A stretch of 19,291 nucleotides of DNA from JACQHJ01 sp964624955 (GCA_964624955.1 CAZUZF010000016.1:1-19291); one strand, 5' to 3'. Counted from the first letter of the stretch, positions 1 to 7,467 are shown. The notes: generated by a model not told the origin, from the sequence alone. Program-made: numbers and translations.

Positions 1-951
1 TCTCACCAAACTGTTTACCCAGAAGGTGTAAGAGTTGTAACTCAAAATCTTTTACAGGACGGGTTTGACTCCGGAGCTTTTGAGAGATTGCCTGGTCAAA
101 ACCAAGAACTTATCTCAAGATACTTTGGAACTGATATGTCTGCAAGCAAAGCAGCTGGTTTGGCAAACACCACTGCCAGGGTAAGGATAATTAATGCAAT
201 ACAATCCGTAAGAGATGCATTACCAGAACAATTAAGACAAAAATATTTAGGACAAGAAGTTTTAAGACTAAAAATAGCCCCTTCAGCTAGAACAGGTTGG
301 CATCATACTAAAGAGACAAAAAGAATACTAAAGAAAAAGGCTAGACAAAGAGTAACCCCTGAGTATAGAAAAAGACAAGGCGAAATAACACAAGGTTTTA
401 TGACCCAAGGGGTTAAAGACAAAATCAGAGAAACTGCAAAAAAGAGAATGACAAAGAAAAGACGGGAAAAAATTGGAAGGGCTTTAAGAGGACCTCGCAA
501 TCGTTATCATTACACCTCTGAAAAAGCCAGAGAGGCAGCTAACAGAAGATGGCTTATGAGAAAAGACCTAACGCCAGAACAAAGAGAAAATGATCCCCTT
601 TACGGAGCCATTGTTAATTTACGTTTTGTTAATGGAGATAGTTTTCCAAAAAATATTAGGGACTATTTTGAAGCCAGTCCCAGTGCTTATCTGGAATGGG
701 AACCAATACTTGCTTTTCTTACCCTAATCAGATATCAAGAAGGGAAACTGTGGTATATAACTGTTGAGCCAGACGGAAAAGAAACTAAAAGGCCACTTAC
801 CGAAAAACTATTAAGTAAAGATCCAGATAATACAACAAGATTTGGGTTGTTATCTAAAATGGCAATAATCAAGGGTTTAGAGGTAAGAATGCATACTACT
901 TCTTTATTTTCTCGATCACCTGGTACAACACTATTCCCAAAGACACCATAA
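1..951 (+). CDS. Putative DNA-binding protein with sigma-region-4-like HTH and NUMOD3-like basic repeats (5' end outside window)
   Basis: The reading frame is open from base 1 with no stop, so the gene begins upstream; the internal TTG at 88 is probably not the start. About 316 residues are visible. Residues ~41-74 (YFGTDMSASKAAGLANTTAR and on) look like a helix-turn-helix of the sigma-70 region 4 type. Residues ~99-184 are very rich in Lys/Arg and carry repeated units of the kind 'HTKETKRILKKKARQ' and 'MTKKRREKIGRALRG', resembling NUMOD3-type DNA-binding motifs known from homing endonucleases. Residues ~190-300 look globular, with no motif I recognise. The last ~18 codons lie antisense to the 3' end of the methyltransferase gene at 896-1432. 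A DNA-binding role is inferred from composition; no catalytic nuclease motif (GIY-YIG, HNH) is visible in the part shown. It could be a regulator or an endonuclease relic. Confidence 0.6.
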   Translation, partial: SHQTVYPEGVRVVTQNLLQDGFDSGAFERLPGQNQELISRYFGTDMSASKAAGLANTTARVRIINAIQSVRDALPEQLRQKYLGQEVLRLKIAPSARTGWHHTKETKRILKKKARQRVTPEYRKRQGEITQGFMTQGVKDKIRETAKKRMTKKRREKIGRALRGPRNRYHYTSEKAREAANRRWLMRKDLTPEQRENDPLYGAIVNLRFVNGDSFPKNIRDYFEASPSAYLEWEPILAFLTLIRYQEGKLWYITVEPDGKETKRPLTEKLLSKDPDNTTRFGLLSKMAIIKGLEVRMHTTSLFSRSPGTTLFPKTP

Positions 952-1432
952 CATTTAAGCTTTTGTTTACGCCAAACATGGGAAGCTGTACTATTAGATC
1001 TGATGCGTTTAAAACTTCCTTGGAAACTCCATTGCTCTCGTGTCCAACTACTAGTGCTACGGGAAACTTATACTCTACTCTGTTGAATAATACCGCCCTC
1101 TTATCAAGTTCAACTGAGACAATGTAAATATTAGGAACTTCCTTTCTTAAACTTTTAATGGCATCTAAAGCAGTCTCTTTATATTCCCATTTTACCCACT
1201 GTGTTGTATTAATTGAGGCTTTTTTAATTCTTGTATGCGGAGGTGTTTCAGTTTCCCCGCAAAGTATTACTTCCTCTGCTGCAGTTGCATCTGCAAGCCT
1301 AAATATAGCTCCTACATTATATGTATCCAATACATTGTCTACTATGATGTATATTGGATTTTTAGGTAGTTTTTTAATAATCCTTGGATTCCCCTTGGTT
1401 GTTCTTAGATCTTTAGCGCCTAGTTTTATCAT
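896..1432 (-). CDS. SpoU/TrmH-family RNA 2'-O-methyltransferase
   Basis: 178 residues, about the size of a minimal SPOUT methyltransferase such as TrmL/YibK. Motif 1 is VDNVLDTYNVGAIFRLADA (~31-49), including the N-x-GAIFR signature with its conserved Arg. Motif 2 is VVGHESNGVSKEV (~127-139), and motif 3 ends in NKSLNVMVSLGIVLYQ (~155-170), which forms the knotted SAM-binding site. There is no N-terminal RNA-binding extension, so the target (tRNA wobble position or rRNA) cannot be assigned. The family methylates ribose 2'-OH using S-adenosylmethionine. The ATG at 1430-1432 is supported by a promoter whose -10 box ends 8 nt upstream, implying an essentially leaderless mRNA. The gene is divergent from the 1511 gene. 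Its 3' end overlaps the convergent gene at 1-951 by 56 bp. Confidence 0.9.
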   Translation of the reverse strand: MIKLGAKDLRTTKGNPRIIKKLPKNPIYIIVDNVLDTYNVGAIFRLADATAAEEVILCGETETPPHTRIKKASINTTQWVKWEYKETALDAIKSLRKEVPNIYIVSVELDKRAVLFNRVEYKFPVALVVGHESNGVSKEVLNASDLIVQLPMFGVNKSLNVMVSLGIVLYQVIEKIKK

Positions 1433-1440
1433 TAGAGTGT

Positions 1441-1469
1441 ATTATACTAAACAATGGGTTTGACAACAA
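1441..1469 (-). promoter_or_regulatory. Promoter of the SpoU methyltransferase gene
   Basis: On the minus strand, TTGTTG (1469-1464), a 17-nt spacer and a perfect TATAAT (1446-1441). The -10 box ends 8 nt before the ATG at 1432, so transcription should begin at or 1-2 nt before the start codon. The -35 hexamer overlaps the -35 of the opposing promoter at 1460-1488. Confidence 0.65.
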
Positions 1470-1488
1470 TTTTAAGTCTTTCTATAAT
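1460..1488 (+). promoter_or_regulatory. Consensus sigma-70 promoter of the 1511 gene
   Basis: TTGACA (1460-1465), 17-nt spacer, TATAAT (1483-1488): a full match to the housekeeping consensus. Expected start is near 1495, giving a leader of roughly 16 nt before the ATG at 1511. No Shine-Dalgarno motif is visible in that leader. Confidence 0.8.
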
Positions 1489-1510
1489 GCGCTCTAGAGT
1501 TTGAAGTTTT

Positions 1511-3079
1511 ATGTCTAATTCTTTTTCTAACCTTGCATTTGCTTTAATTAATGTTTTTGAAAGTAAAGATCAAACGCTTAACGATGAGAAAGTAACCGTA
1601 AATCCTTTAGTTTCAAGAGTTGCCTCTTTTTACGAAAAGTTCAGAACAGCCATGGATTATGGCAGCGAGGAAACAATACCAAGAAGAGCTATTGAAAGAA
1701 TACTTAAAAGAATGTTTTTTTTGGAAAAAAAGCCAAAACAAATAGCCCAAGATTTGGTTAGGGAGTTAATCTGGGCAGGATATTTTCCAAATGCCACAGT
1801 TTCCCAAAGCTTAACAGACAGGGTCGCAAGTACATTAGATTTGCATATTAAATTAAAAGAGGAAATTTCCCACAAAAAGATTATATCTTCAGATGAGCTC
1901 AACGAATTTATTTTGCAAATTCTCTCCTGCGAAATATTCCATATCCTTCTTTATAACAAACAAAAGGAGGCTGTTGCCAACTTTATGTTTAGAGTTTTAA
2001 AAGACCAGGTAAAAATTGAGGATGAAACTGACCAAACGAAAGACATCCAGGTATTTTTAGCAATTAGAAAAAGCTTTGCCAGGGATGATTTGGCTTTTTT
2101 GAGATACAAACTTTTTACCCAGATTTTTGGAAGGCTTAACGATATGACGTTTGAGAGTACCGTAAGTAACTTTGTGGAAGGGTTTAAGGAAATAAAATTC
2201 CAGCTAACATATCCTAAAAAAGAAAGAATATTAACATATATCAAAAGAGTGACTCCGGCATTTCTAATTCTTTACGAACTTTTATGGGAAGAAAAAGGAC
2301 ACATAAAGTTACTTGCTCAGGATCAAGAAGCTTTAAGAGAAAAGGTGTTTGAAATATGTGATAGGAAATATAGAACCATTAAAGGAAAGATTCAAAGGGC
2401 AATTGTACGAAGCTTTATTTTTATTCTTTTTACCAAAGCAATTATTGCCTTTGCCGTTGAAGGTGCCTTTGAAAGTATATTTTTGGGAAGAATTCAGTGG
2501 CTTTCTATTTTCTTAAATACCATTATGCCCCCTACAATTATGGCAGCCGTTGGCGCGATGATTAGAACTCCCAACGAGCAAAACTCCCAGCTTATTTTTA
2601 GTGACGTGCAAAAGCTTCTTTTTGTTGAAAACCCTGTTATTGCAAATGCTATCACCATTACAATGAAAACGAACCAAAGACCAAGCCTAAAAGATTATGC
2701 CTTTTCCATCTTTTGGATTTTTACAATTGTTCTTGCTTTTGGGATAATATTGTTTTTCCTAAGCAGGCTCAACTTTAACATTCTAAGCCAGGCCATATTT
2801 TTATTCTTTATCGCCATCATCTCATTTCTGTCATACAGAATTTATCAGACTGCAAACAGCTTTACGGTTGTCAAAAAACAAAACATTTTTACTCCTATTT
2901 TAGAGTTTTTCTTTGTTCCCATTATTAGAGTCGGAAGAGAATTAACCGAAGGGTTTTCGCAAATAAACTTCATTTTGCTTGTTATTGACTTTATAATTGA
3001 GGCTCCTTTTAAGGGAATAATAGGGTTTTTTGAACAGTGGTTTATGTTTGTTTCCGCAAAGCGTGAGGAATTGGAATAA
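1511..3079 (+). CDS. Conserved-looking multi-spanning membrane protein, unknown function
   Basis: 522 residues that I do not recognise as a named family. Residues 1-295 are soluble, charged and mostly helical (many Glu/Lys and Phe/Leu heptad-like stretches). From ~297 onward there are about five hydrophobic segments: ~299-318, ~330-350, ~398-420, ~425-445 and a C-terminal pair of hydrophobic/amphipathic stretches around 465-510. The chain ends in a short charged tail (SAKREELE). The plan is a large cytoplasmic helical domain followed by a membrane module. There is no signal peptide. A strong consensus promoter lies just upstream, so the gene is probably well expressed. It converges on the DUF5667 gene with a 10-bp gap. 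Function unknown; a scaffold or envelope role is only a guess. Confidence 0.75.
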   Translation: MSNSFSNLAFALINVFESKDQTLNDEKVTVNPLVSRVASFYEKFRTAMDYGSEETIPRRAIERILKRMFFLEKKPKQIAQDLVRELIWAGYFPNATVSQSLTDRVASTLDLHIKLKEEISHKKIISSDELNEFILQILSCEIFHILLYNKQKEAVANFMFRVLKDQVKIEDETDQTKDIQVFLAIRKSFARDDLAFLRYKLFTQIFGRLNDMTFESTVSNFVEGFKEIKFQLTYPKKERILTYIKRVTPAFLILYELLWEEKGHIKLLAQDQEALREKVFEICDRKYRTIKGKIQRAIVRSFIFILFTKAIIAFAVEGAFESIFLGRIQWLSIFLNTIMPPTIMAAVGAMIRTPNEQNSQLIFSDVQKLLFVENPVIANAITITMKTNQRPSLKDYAFSIFWIFTIVLAFGIILFFLSRLNFNILSQAIFLFFIAIISFLSYRIYQTANSFTVVKKQNIFTPILEFFFVPIIRVGRELTEGFSQINFILLVIDFIIEAPFKGIIGFFEQWFMFVSAKREELE

Positions 3080-3089
3080 AGATAAAAAA

Positions 3090-4016
3090 CTAGTCCTCTG
3101 TTTCAGTTTCAGTTTTAAGCTGTGTTTGGGCCTTTTTTGCTTCTTTAAATCTTGCTGCAGCCTCTTTTATTTTTTGTAAAGCTTGCTTTGCTGCTTCAAG
3201 TTTTTTCTTTCTTTCTTCCAATAGTTTCTTTCTTTTTTCTGCCAAAGCTTTTCTCTTTTCCACAATTTCTTTTGCCTGTTGTTTTTTGGCTTCTATCTTT
3301 TCTTTTTGTGCTTGTTTTTGTTTTTCTAATTGCTCTTGTTTAGTTGTTCTTTTTTCAAGGTTAACAATTTTTTTCTCAACTTTTGCTGCTTTTGTAGAGG
3401 CTCCTAAAACGGCATTTTCAACTTCTGTTTCCAAATCTGAGGCAATTGCATCTTCCTGATCTGCTGTATTTAGATAATCTTCTATTTTTACTTTTGAGAC
3501 CAAAAGGGAATAATTTGTTGAATCAAGCCTTAGGGAAAGTTGGTCATCGGCACTAGAAGAAACTAATGCCAAAATATTTCTGTAATCTTTTAAAACGTCA
3601 TTTGCGCTTTTTGCTGCAAAGCTCACATCAGTGTCTAAAGCTATCGCTTTTATGTTTTCGGAAAGATTGTAAGCTTCTTTCTCAACTTCAAAAAGGACAG
3701 TATTTATACCCTGCATATTTTTCCTTACGTACATTTCCCTAAGCTCTGCCATTCTCTCTCCCAATATCTGAGTCTGGACTCTAAGTTTTACCTTGCCGTC
3801 AAAAGCAACCGCAAGCTTTACATTTTGAAATATTTTATCTAACAAATATAAGGGGTTATCAGGAAGCAAAAATCCTGTTCCTGCTGTAATAACTGGAAAT
3901 ACATTAGAAGTTGATGAATATCCTAAGACTTCTTGGGCGGGTGTGGCAAAAACAGATCTTGAAAAACCAAGAAATAGAAGGAAAATAAATCCAGAAAGAA
4001 TTAATATCTTTCTCAT
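3090..4016 (-). CDS. Secreted DUF5667-domain protein with long charged C-terminal helix
   Basis: 308 residues from the ATG at 4014-4016. This start puts a classical signal peptide at the N-terminus (MRKILILSGFIFLLFLGF..., likely cut after VFA at ~24). The upstream in-frame ATG at 4046 lies inside the promoter and would bury the signal. Residues ~48-95 carry the DUF5667 pattern (LPDNPLYLLDKIFQNVKLA, then a helix ending LGERMAELREM), a domain known from exported bacterial proteins and common in CPR genomes. Residues ~205-308 are an almost uninterrupted Lys/Glu/Gln/Ala-rich helix, probably a coiled coil or single alpha-helix, with a Thr/Glu tail. Expected location is outside the membrane. Function unknown; the helix could act as a spacer or bind cell-wall polymers. 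Confidence 0.8.
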   Translation of the reverse strand: MRKILILSGFIFLLFLGFSRSVFATPAQEVLGYSSTSNVFPVITAGTGFLLPDNPLYLLDKIFQNVKLAVAFDGKVKLRVQTQILGERMAELREMYVRKNMQGINTVLFEVEKEAYNLSENIKAIALDTDVSFAAKSANDVLKDYRNILALVSSSADDQLSLRLDSTNYSLLVSKVKIEDYLNTADQEDAIASDLETEVENAVLGASTKAAKVEKKIVNLEKRTTKQEQLEKQKQAQKEKIEAKKQQAKEIVEKRKALAEKRKKLLEERKKKLEAAKQALQKIKEAAARFKEAKKAQTQLKTETETED

Positions 4017-4023
4017 TAAATAT

Positions 4024-4053
4024 ATTGTTGTACTATTTTTATACATTTGTCAA
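4024..4053 (-). promoter_or_regulatory. Promoter of the DUF5667 gene
   Basis: TTGACA on the minus strand at 4053-4048. The best -10 is AACAAT at 4029-4024 (18-nt spacer), ending 7 nt before the ATG at 4016; TACAAC at 4032-4027 is the alternative with a 15-nt spacer. Either predicts a very short or absent leader and excludes the ATG at 4046 as start. Confidence 0.5.
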
Positions 4054-4071
4054 GTATTTGATCTTTTCTGC

Positions 4072-4102
4072 TTGACATGTATTTGAGCCTTGGGAGTATA
4101 AT
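4072..4102 (+). promoter_or_regulatory. Promoter of the membrane hydrolase-like / PsbP-like pair
   Basis: TTGACA (4072-4077) and TATAAT (4097-4102), separated by 19 nt, which is longer than optimal. The start would fall near 4109, leaving about 8 nt before the ATG at 4117. AAAGG at 4103-4107 is a possible weak ribosome-binding site if transcription starts slightly earlier. Confidence 0.55.
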
Positions 4103-4116
4103 AAAGGTTACAAATC

Positions 4117-4566
4117 ATGACAGCAACCGGACATGCCATAATTGGTACAGTTATAGCCGCAAAATTCTCAAACCCAGCCCTTGCGATTCCAATAGCAATT
4201 GGTTCTCATTTTTTGGCCGATGCATTTCCCCACTGGGATACGGGATATCACAGGGCTCATAAATCTAAGGCTAAATTTTTTATACAAACTGTTATTGACG
4301 TATTAGTTAGCTTCACACTTTCATTTTTGATAATTGTCTTTTTGTTTCCTAAAACAAACCTTTTATATGGTTTTTTTATAGTATTAATGGCACAGCTTCC
4401 TGACTGGCTGACAGCTCCATATCTATTTTTTGATATGAAGTTTTTCCCTTTTTCCTATATCTATAAATTTCAAAAATACTTTGACCATAAACTTGGCATG
4501 CCTTGGGGAGTGATAAACCAGGTAGCCATTCTTACCGCAGTAGTAATATTGGGACAAATGTTTTAA
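4117..4566 (+). CDS. Small membrane-bound metal-dependent hydrolase-like protein (YdjM/DUF457-like)
   Basis: 149 residues with about four hydrophobic segments (~14-30, ~55-75, ~85-95, ~132-147). The N-terminus has TGHAIIGTVIA (His6), followed by a dense His/Asp patch, SHFLADAFPHWD (~30-41), and later AQLPDWL (~90-96). This pattern resembles the YdjM/DUF457 family of inner-membrane proteins annotated as metal-dependent hydrolases, with His and Asp as likely metal ligands. The family is poorly characterised and hydrolase activity is not shown here. The PsbP-like gene starts 8 nt after its stop and has no promoter of its own that I can see, so the two are probably co-transcribed. Confidence 0.6.
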   Translation: MTATGHAIIGTVIAAKFSNPALAIPIAIGSHFLADAFPHWDTGYHRAHKSKAKFFIQTVIDVLVSFTLSFLIIVFLFPKTNLLYGFFIVLMAQLPDWLTAPYLFFDMKFFPFSYIYKFQKYFDHKLGMPWGVINQVAILTAVVILGQMF

Positions 4567-4574
4567 ATTTAAAT

Positions 4575-5450
4575 ATGGAAGAGCAAGAAAAATCATTACC
4601 ATTACCGGAAAAGGATCTACCACTTCCCCAAAAAGAGATACCAGATACAACCTCGAATGGAAGTCTTCTAAAATCTACATGGGTAAAAATAGGAATCGCG
4701 GTAATGATTTTAATTCTGTTCTTGGGTGGTACTTACCTTTTTGGCAAAAACAAAACTTCAAACAATAATCAAAACCCAACCGTTTCCGTAACCCCAATTC
4801 CCACTCCAAACCAAATAGCAGATTGGCAAACAGTAACAAATAGTATTTATGAATATTCATTTAGCTATCCATCTGAAAGATATGATTCATTAATTGATCC
4901 AAAAGAACCAAAAACATACTCCGTTCAATCTTGCCCAACGGGTAAGGCCCAAGATTGTGCATTTCCAAGCAATATATTTGAAGTTAAAGTGTTTAGTAAT
5001 CCACAACAATTAAGTTTAGATCAATGGTTAAAAACCGGACAAGATTCAACACTGTATAGAGAATGTTATATTCAAGATCCCAGAACTAATGTAGCCAATA
5101 TTAGTTTCCTTGGACAAAACGCAACTGAGTATAAATTCATAATAGATAAACAAACTTCTGATGGTGTTTGTAAAGGAGAAATTATGGAGGGAGGAGGAAA
5201 ATTCAGACACATTATTTTTATAAAAGACGGTAATATCTATAGACTTGCAATTTCTTTAGCGTCTAAAGATATTTACCCAGAGCTGGAACAAATTCTTTCT
5301 ACCTTCAAATTCAACATTTCTCCTAGTACAAGTCCTACGCCAACAAAAGGAGAAAAAGTTGCCTGTACCCAGGAAGCAAAGCTTTGTCCAGATGGAAATT
5401 ATGTAGGAAGAGTAGGACCTAATTGCGAATTTGCTCCCTGTCCTAAGTAG
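4575..5450 (+). CDS. Membrane-anchored PsbP-like protein with C-terminal four-Cys module
   Basis: 291 residues from the ATG at 4575. An earlier in-frame ATG at 4503 would overlap the upstream gene by 64 bp and add a sequence with no sign of conservation. Residues 1-36 are acidic/Pro-rich and cytoplasmic. Residues ~37-57 form one transmembrane helix, and the rest should lie outside. A Thr/Pro linker (VSVTPIPTPNQ) leads to a domain beginning WQTVTNSIYEYSFSYPSERY, typical of PsbP-like exported proteins, and extending to about residue 250. After a second Ser/Thr/Pro linker comes a compact tail with Cys264, Cys271, Cys284 and Cys289 (motifs LCPDGNYVGR and GPNCEFAPCP). This reads as a small disulfide-bonded module seen in many CPR surface proteins. 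Biochemical role unknown. Its end overlaps the convergent topA gene by 8 bp. Confidence 0.7.
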   Translation: MEEQEKSLPLPEKDLPLPQKEIPDTTSNGSLLKSTWVKIGIAVMILILFLGGTYLFGKNKTSNNNQNPTVSVTPIPTPNQIADWQTVTNSIYEYSFSYPSERYDSLIDPKEPKTYSVQSCPTGKAQDCAFPSNIFEVKVFSNPQQLSLDQWLKTGQDSTLYRECYIQDPRTNVANISFLGQNATEYKFIIDKQTSDGVCKGEIMEGGGKFRHIIFIKDGNIYRLAISLASKDIYPELEQILSTFKFNISPSTSPTPTKGEKVACTQEAKLCPDGNYVGRVGPNCEFAPCPK

Positions 5451-7437
5451 TAGTTTGTTTAACATCCTCAAGTTTCCATGCAGCAAAATCACATTTTGGA
5501 TAGTTACTACATCCATAGAAACGGCGGCCTCTTTTAGTCTTTTTGATCACAATTTTTCCTCCATCTTTTGGACATATAAAGGCGGTTTCCTGGACTAATG
5601 GCTTAGTAAATTTACAATCTGGAAATGTTGAACAGGATAAGAACTTTCCAAATCTTCCGGTTCTTATTACCAGATTTCCTTTTTTACACGCAGGACACGC
5701 TTCATTAGTTTGTTCAACCTCTATTTTTACCCTTTTTGCATCCTTTACTTTATCCAATATTTTTTCAAAAGGATCATAAAACTGCCTTATAACAGGTACC
5801 CACTGCTTTTCTCCGTTTGCAATTTGATCAAGCTCGTCTTCCATTTCTGCTGTAAAGAGAATATCATCAACAGTTGAAAAGTTTTCAACCAAAAAATCAT
5901 TAACAGCAATTCCAACAGAAGTTGGTTTAAATCTTTGCTCTTCTCTTTCTATATAGGCTCTATTCTCAATAGTTGAAATAATTGTTGCATAGGTTGATGG
6001 TCTTCCTATTCCTTTTTCTTCTAATGTCTTAATAATTGATGCATCGTTATATCTTGGAGGAGGTAAGGTTTCATGAAATTCTGAAACTGCATTTATAAAT
6101 TCTAGTTTTTCGTTTGCATTAAAATCAGGCAACTTATTGTCATTAAGTGCCCAAGGATTAATCTTAAGAAACCCTTCAAAGACAAGTACAGATCCGTTTG
6201 CTTTAAGAGTATATGCACTATTTCCTGCATCAACCGTTACAGTTGTAGCTTCAGTTATCGCATCTGCCATTTGTGTTGCCAAAGCACGCCTCCAAATAAT
6301 TTCATAGAGTTTTCCGTATTGAGCTCCTAAATCCTGGGAAACTTGGGTATTTGTAGTATTAACTTTTGCAGGTCTAATTGCTTCATGTGCCTCCTGTGCA
6401 TTTTTAGAAGTATTTTTATAAAATCTGGGCTTAGGTGGCAAATATTTATTTCCAAAATTTTGTCTAACATATTCAGTCATTTGTTTTCTGGCTATGTCTG
6501 AGATAGACACTGAATCGGTCCTGTGGTATGTAATGTAGCCTTCTTCATAGAGTTTTTGGGCAAGTTGCATTGTCCTTCTTCCCGAAAGACCCATTCTTCT
6601 TGCGCCATCCTGTTGTAGCGTTGAGGTAGTATATGGAGGTGGAGGCGTCCTTCTCATCTCCTTTTTGGTAACGTCAGAGACTACAAATTCTTTGGTTTTT
6701 AAATCATTTTCAATCTGCGTTGCTTTGTCCTGGGCTTGTATGGAGGTTTTTGTGAATTTGTATGCCCCATCATATAAATCAAGTTTCTCTGTTTCCTCAA
6801 TTTTTTCCTTATCTACCTCAATTAGTTCAAAATCTGTTTGTATGGAATCTTTTTTAAGAGTAACTAAAATTGTGTAGTAGGGAGTTTTTTTGAATTTCTC
6901 AATCTCTCTTTCTCGCTCCACTATTAGTCTTAAAGCTACTGATTGAACCCTTCCTGCAGAAAGCCCCCTTCGAACTTTAGACCAAAGTAAGGGGGAAAGT
7001 TTATAGCCTACAAGCCTATCAAGTACCCTTCTTGCAGTTTGGGCATCAACCAAGTCCTTGTTTATTTTCTTTGGAGAAGACAGAGCCTCATCAATTGCTT
7101 CTTTGGTTATTTCATGGAAAACAATCCTGTCTACATCAATTTTCCCTATGTTTTGAGCAATATGGAAGGCTATTGCTTCCCCTTCTCTATCCAAGTCTGT
7201 TGCCATTATTATTTTATCTGCAGATTTTGAAAGTTTTTTAATTTCATCCAATGTCTTTTTCTTAGTCTTAATTAACTCATAGTCAGGGGTAAAGTCTTTT
7301 TGGGTATCCACACCCAGTTTACTTTTGGGAAGATCATAGATATGGCCCATTGAAGCAATAACCTCAAAACCGTCTCCCAAAAAACGGGAAATGGTGCGTG
7401 CTTTGGTTGGACTTTCTACAATTACAAGATTTTTCAT
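5443..7437 (-). CDS. topA: DNA topoisomerase I (type IA)
   Basis: 664 residues from the ATG at 7437. A TTG four codons upstream is possible but less likely. The enzyme relaxes negative supercoils through a transient 5'-phosphotyrosine link. The Toprim domain is at the N-terminus: Glu8 in NLVIVESPTKAR and the Asp pair in ATDLDREGEA (~79-88). The catalytic Tyr304 lies in GYITYHRTDS. EEKGIGRPSTYA (~470-481) is the conserved segment of the topo IA core. The C-terminus has two zinc-ribbon-like repeats. The first keeps CPAC...CSTFPDC; the second reads CPKDGG...GCSNYPKC, so one expected Cys is Asp. The protein is shorter than the 865-residue E. coli enzyme, which has more C-terminal domains. The gene lies 56 bp downstream of mrdA with its own -10 box, and converges on the PsbP-like gene with an 8-bp overlap. 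Confidence 0.97.
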   Translation of the reverse strand: MKNLVIVESPTKARTISRFLGDGFEVIASMGHIYDLPKSKLGVDTQKDFTPDYELIKTKKKTLDEIKKLSKSADKIIMATDLDREGEAIAFHIAQNIGKIDVDRIVFHEITKEAIDEALSSPKKINKDLVDAQTARRVLDRLVGYKLSPLLWSKVRRGLSAGRVQSVALRLIVEREREIEKFKKTPYYTILVTLKKDSIQTDFELIEVDKEKIEETEKLDLYDGAYKFTKTSIQAQDKATQIENDLKTKEFVVSDVTKKEMRRTPPPPYTTSTLQQDGARRMGLSGRRTMQLAQKLYEEGYITYHRTDSVSISDIARKQMTEYVRQNFGNKYLPPKPRFYKNTSKNAQEAHEAIRPAKVNTTNTQVSQDLGAQYGKLYEIIWRRALATQMADAITEATTVTVDAGNSAYTLKANGSVLVFEGFLKINPWALNDNKLPDFNANEKLEFINAVSEFHETLPPPRYNDASIIKTLEEKGIGRPSTYATIISTIENRAYIEREEQRFKPTSVGIAVNDFLVENFSTVDDILFTAEMEDELDQIANGEKQWVPVIRQFYDPFEKILDKVKDAKRVKIEVEQTNEACPACKKGNLVIRTGRFGKFLSCSTFPDCKFTKPLVQETAFICPKDGGKIVIKKTKRGRRFYGCSNYPKCDFAAWKLEDVKQTTT

Positions 7438-7461
7438 GCAACTAAACAAAAGTGTGCATAA

Positions 7462-7467
7462 ATTATA
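7462..7467 (-). promoter_or_regulatory. -10 box of topA promoter
   Basis: Perfect TATAAT on the minus strand in the mrdA-topA gap. It ends 24 nt before the ATG at 7437, giving a leader of about 17 nt. No good -35 lies at 16-18 nt; a TTGACA is present but only 7 nt upstream, too close to pair with this box. Confidence 0.45.

Noticed and set aside
1158..1463. 101-codon plus-strand frame opposite the SpoU methyltransferase
   Set aside because: It covers conserved SPOUT codons and the divergent promoter region; nothing supports expression as protein.
4017..4046. Longer start (ATG 4046) for the DUF5667 protein
   Set aside because: The ten extra residues fall within the promoter and would hide a textbook signal peptide beginning at the ATG at 4016.
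4077..4262. 61-codon frame overlapping the start of the membrane hydrolase-like gene
   Set aside because: It is out of frame with the His/Asp-rich conserved N-terminus of the real gene and starts within the promoter.
4503..4574. Earlier start (ATG 4503) for the PsbP-like protein
   Set aside because: It would overlap the upstream gene by 64 bp and add a sequence without features; the ATG at 4575 gives a normal cytoplasmic tail and anchor.
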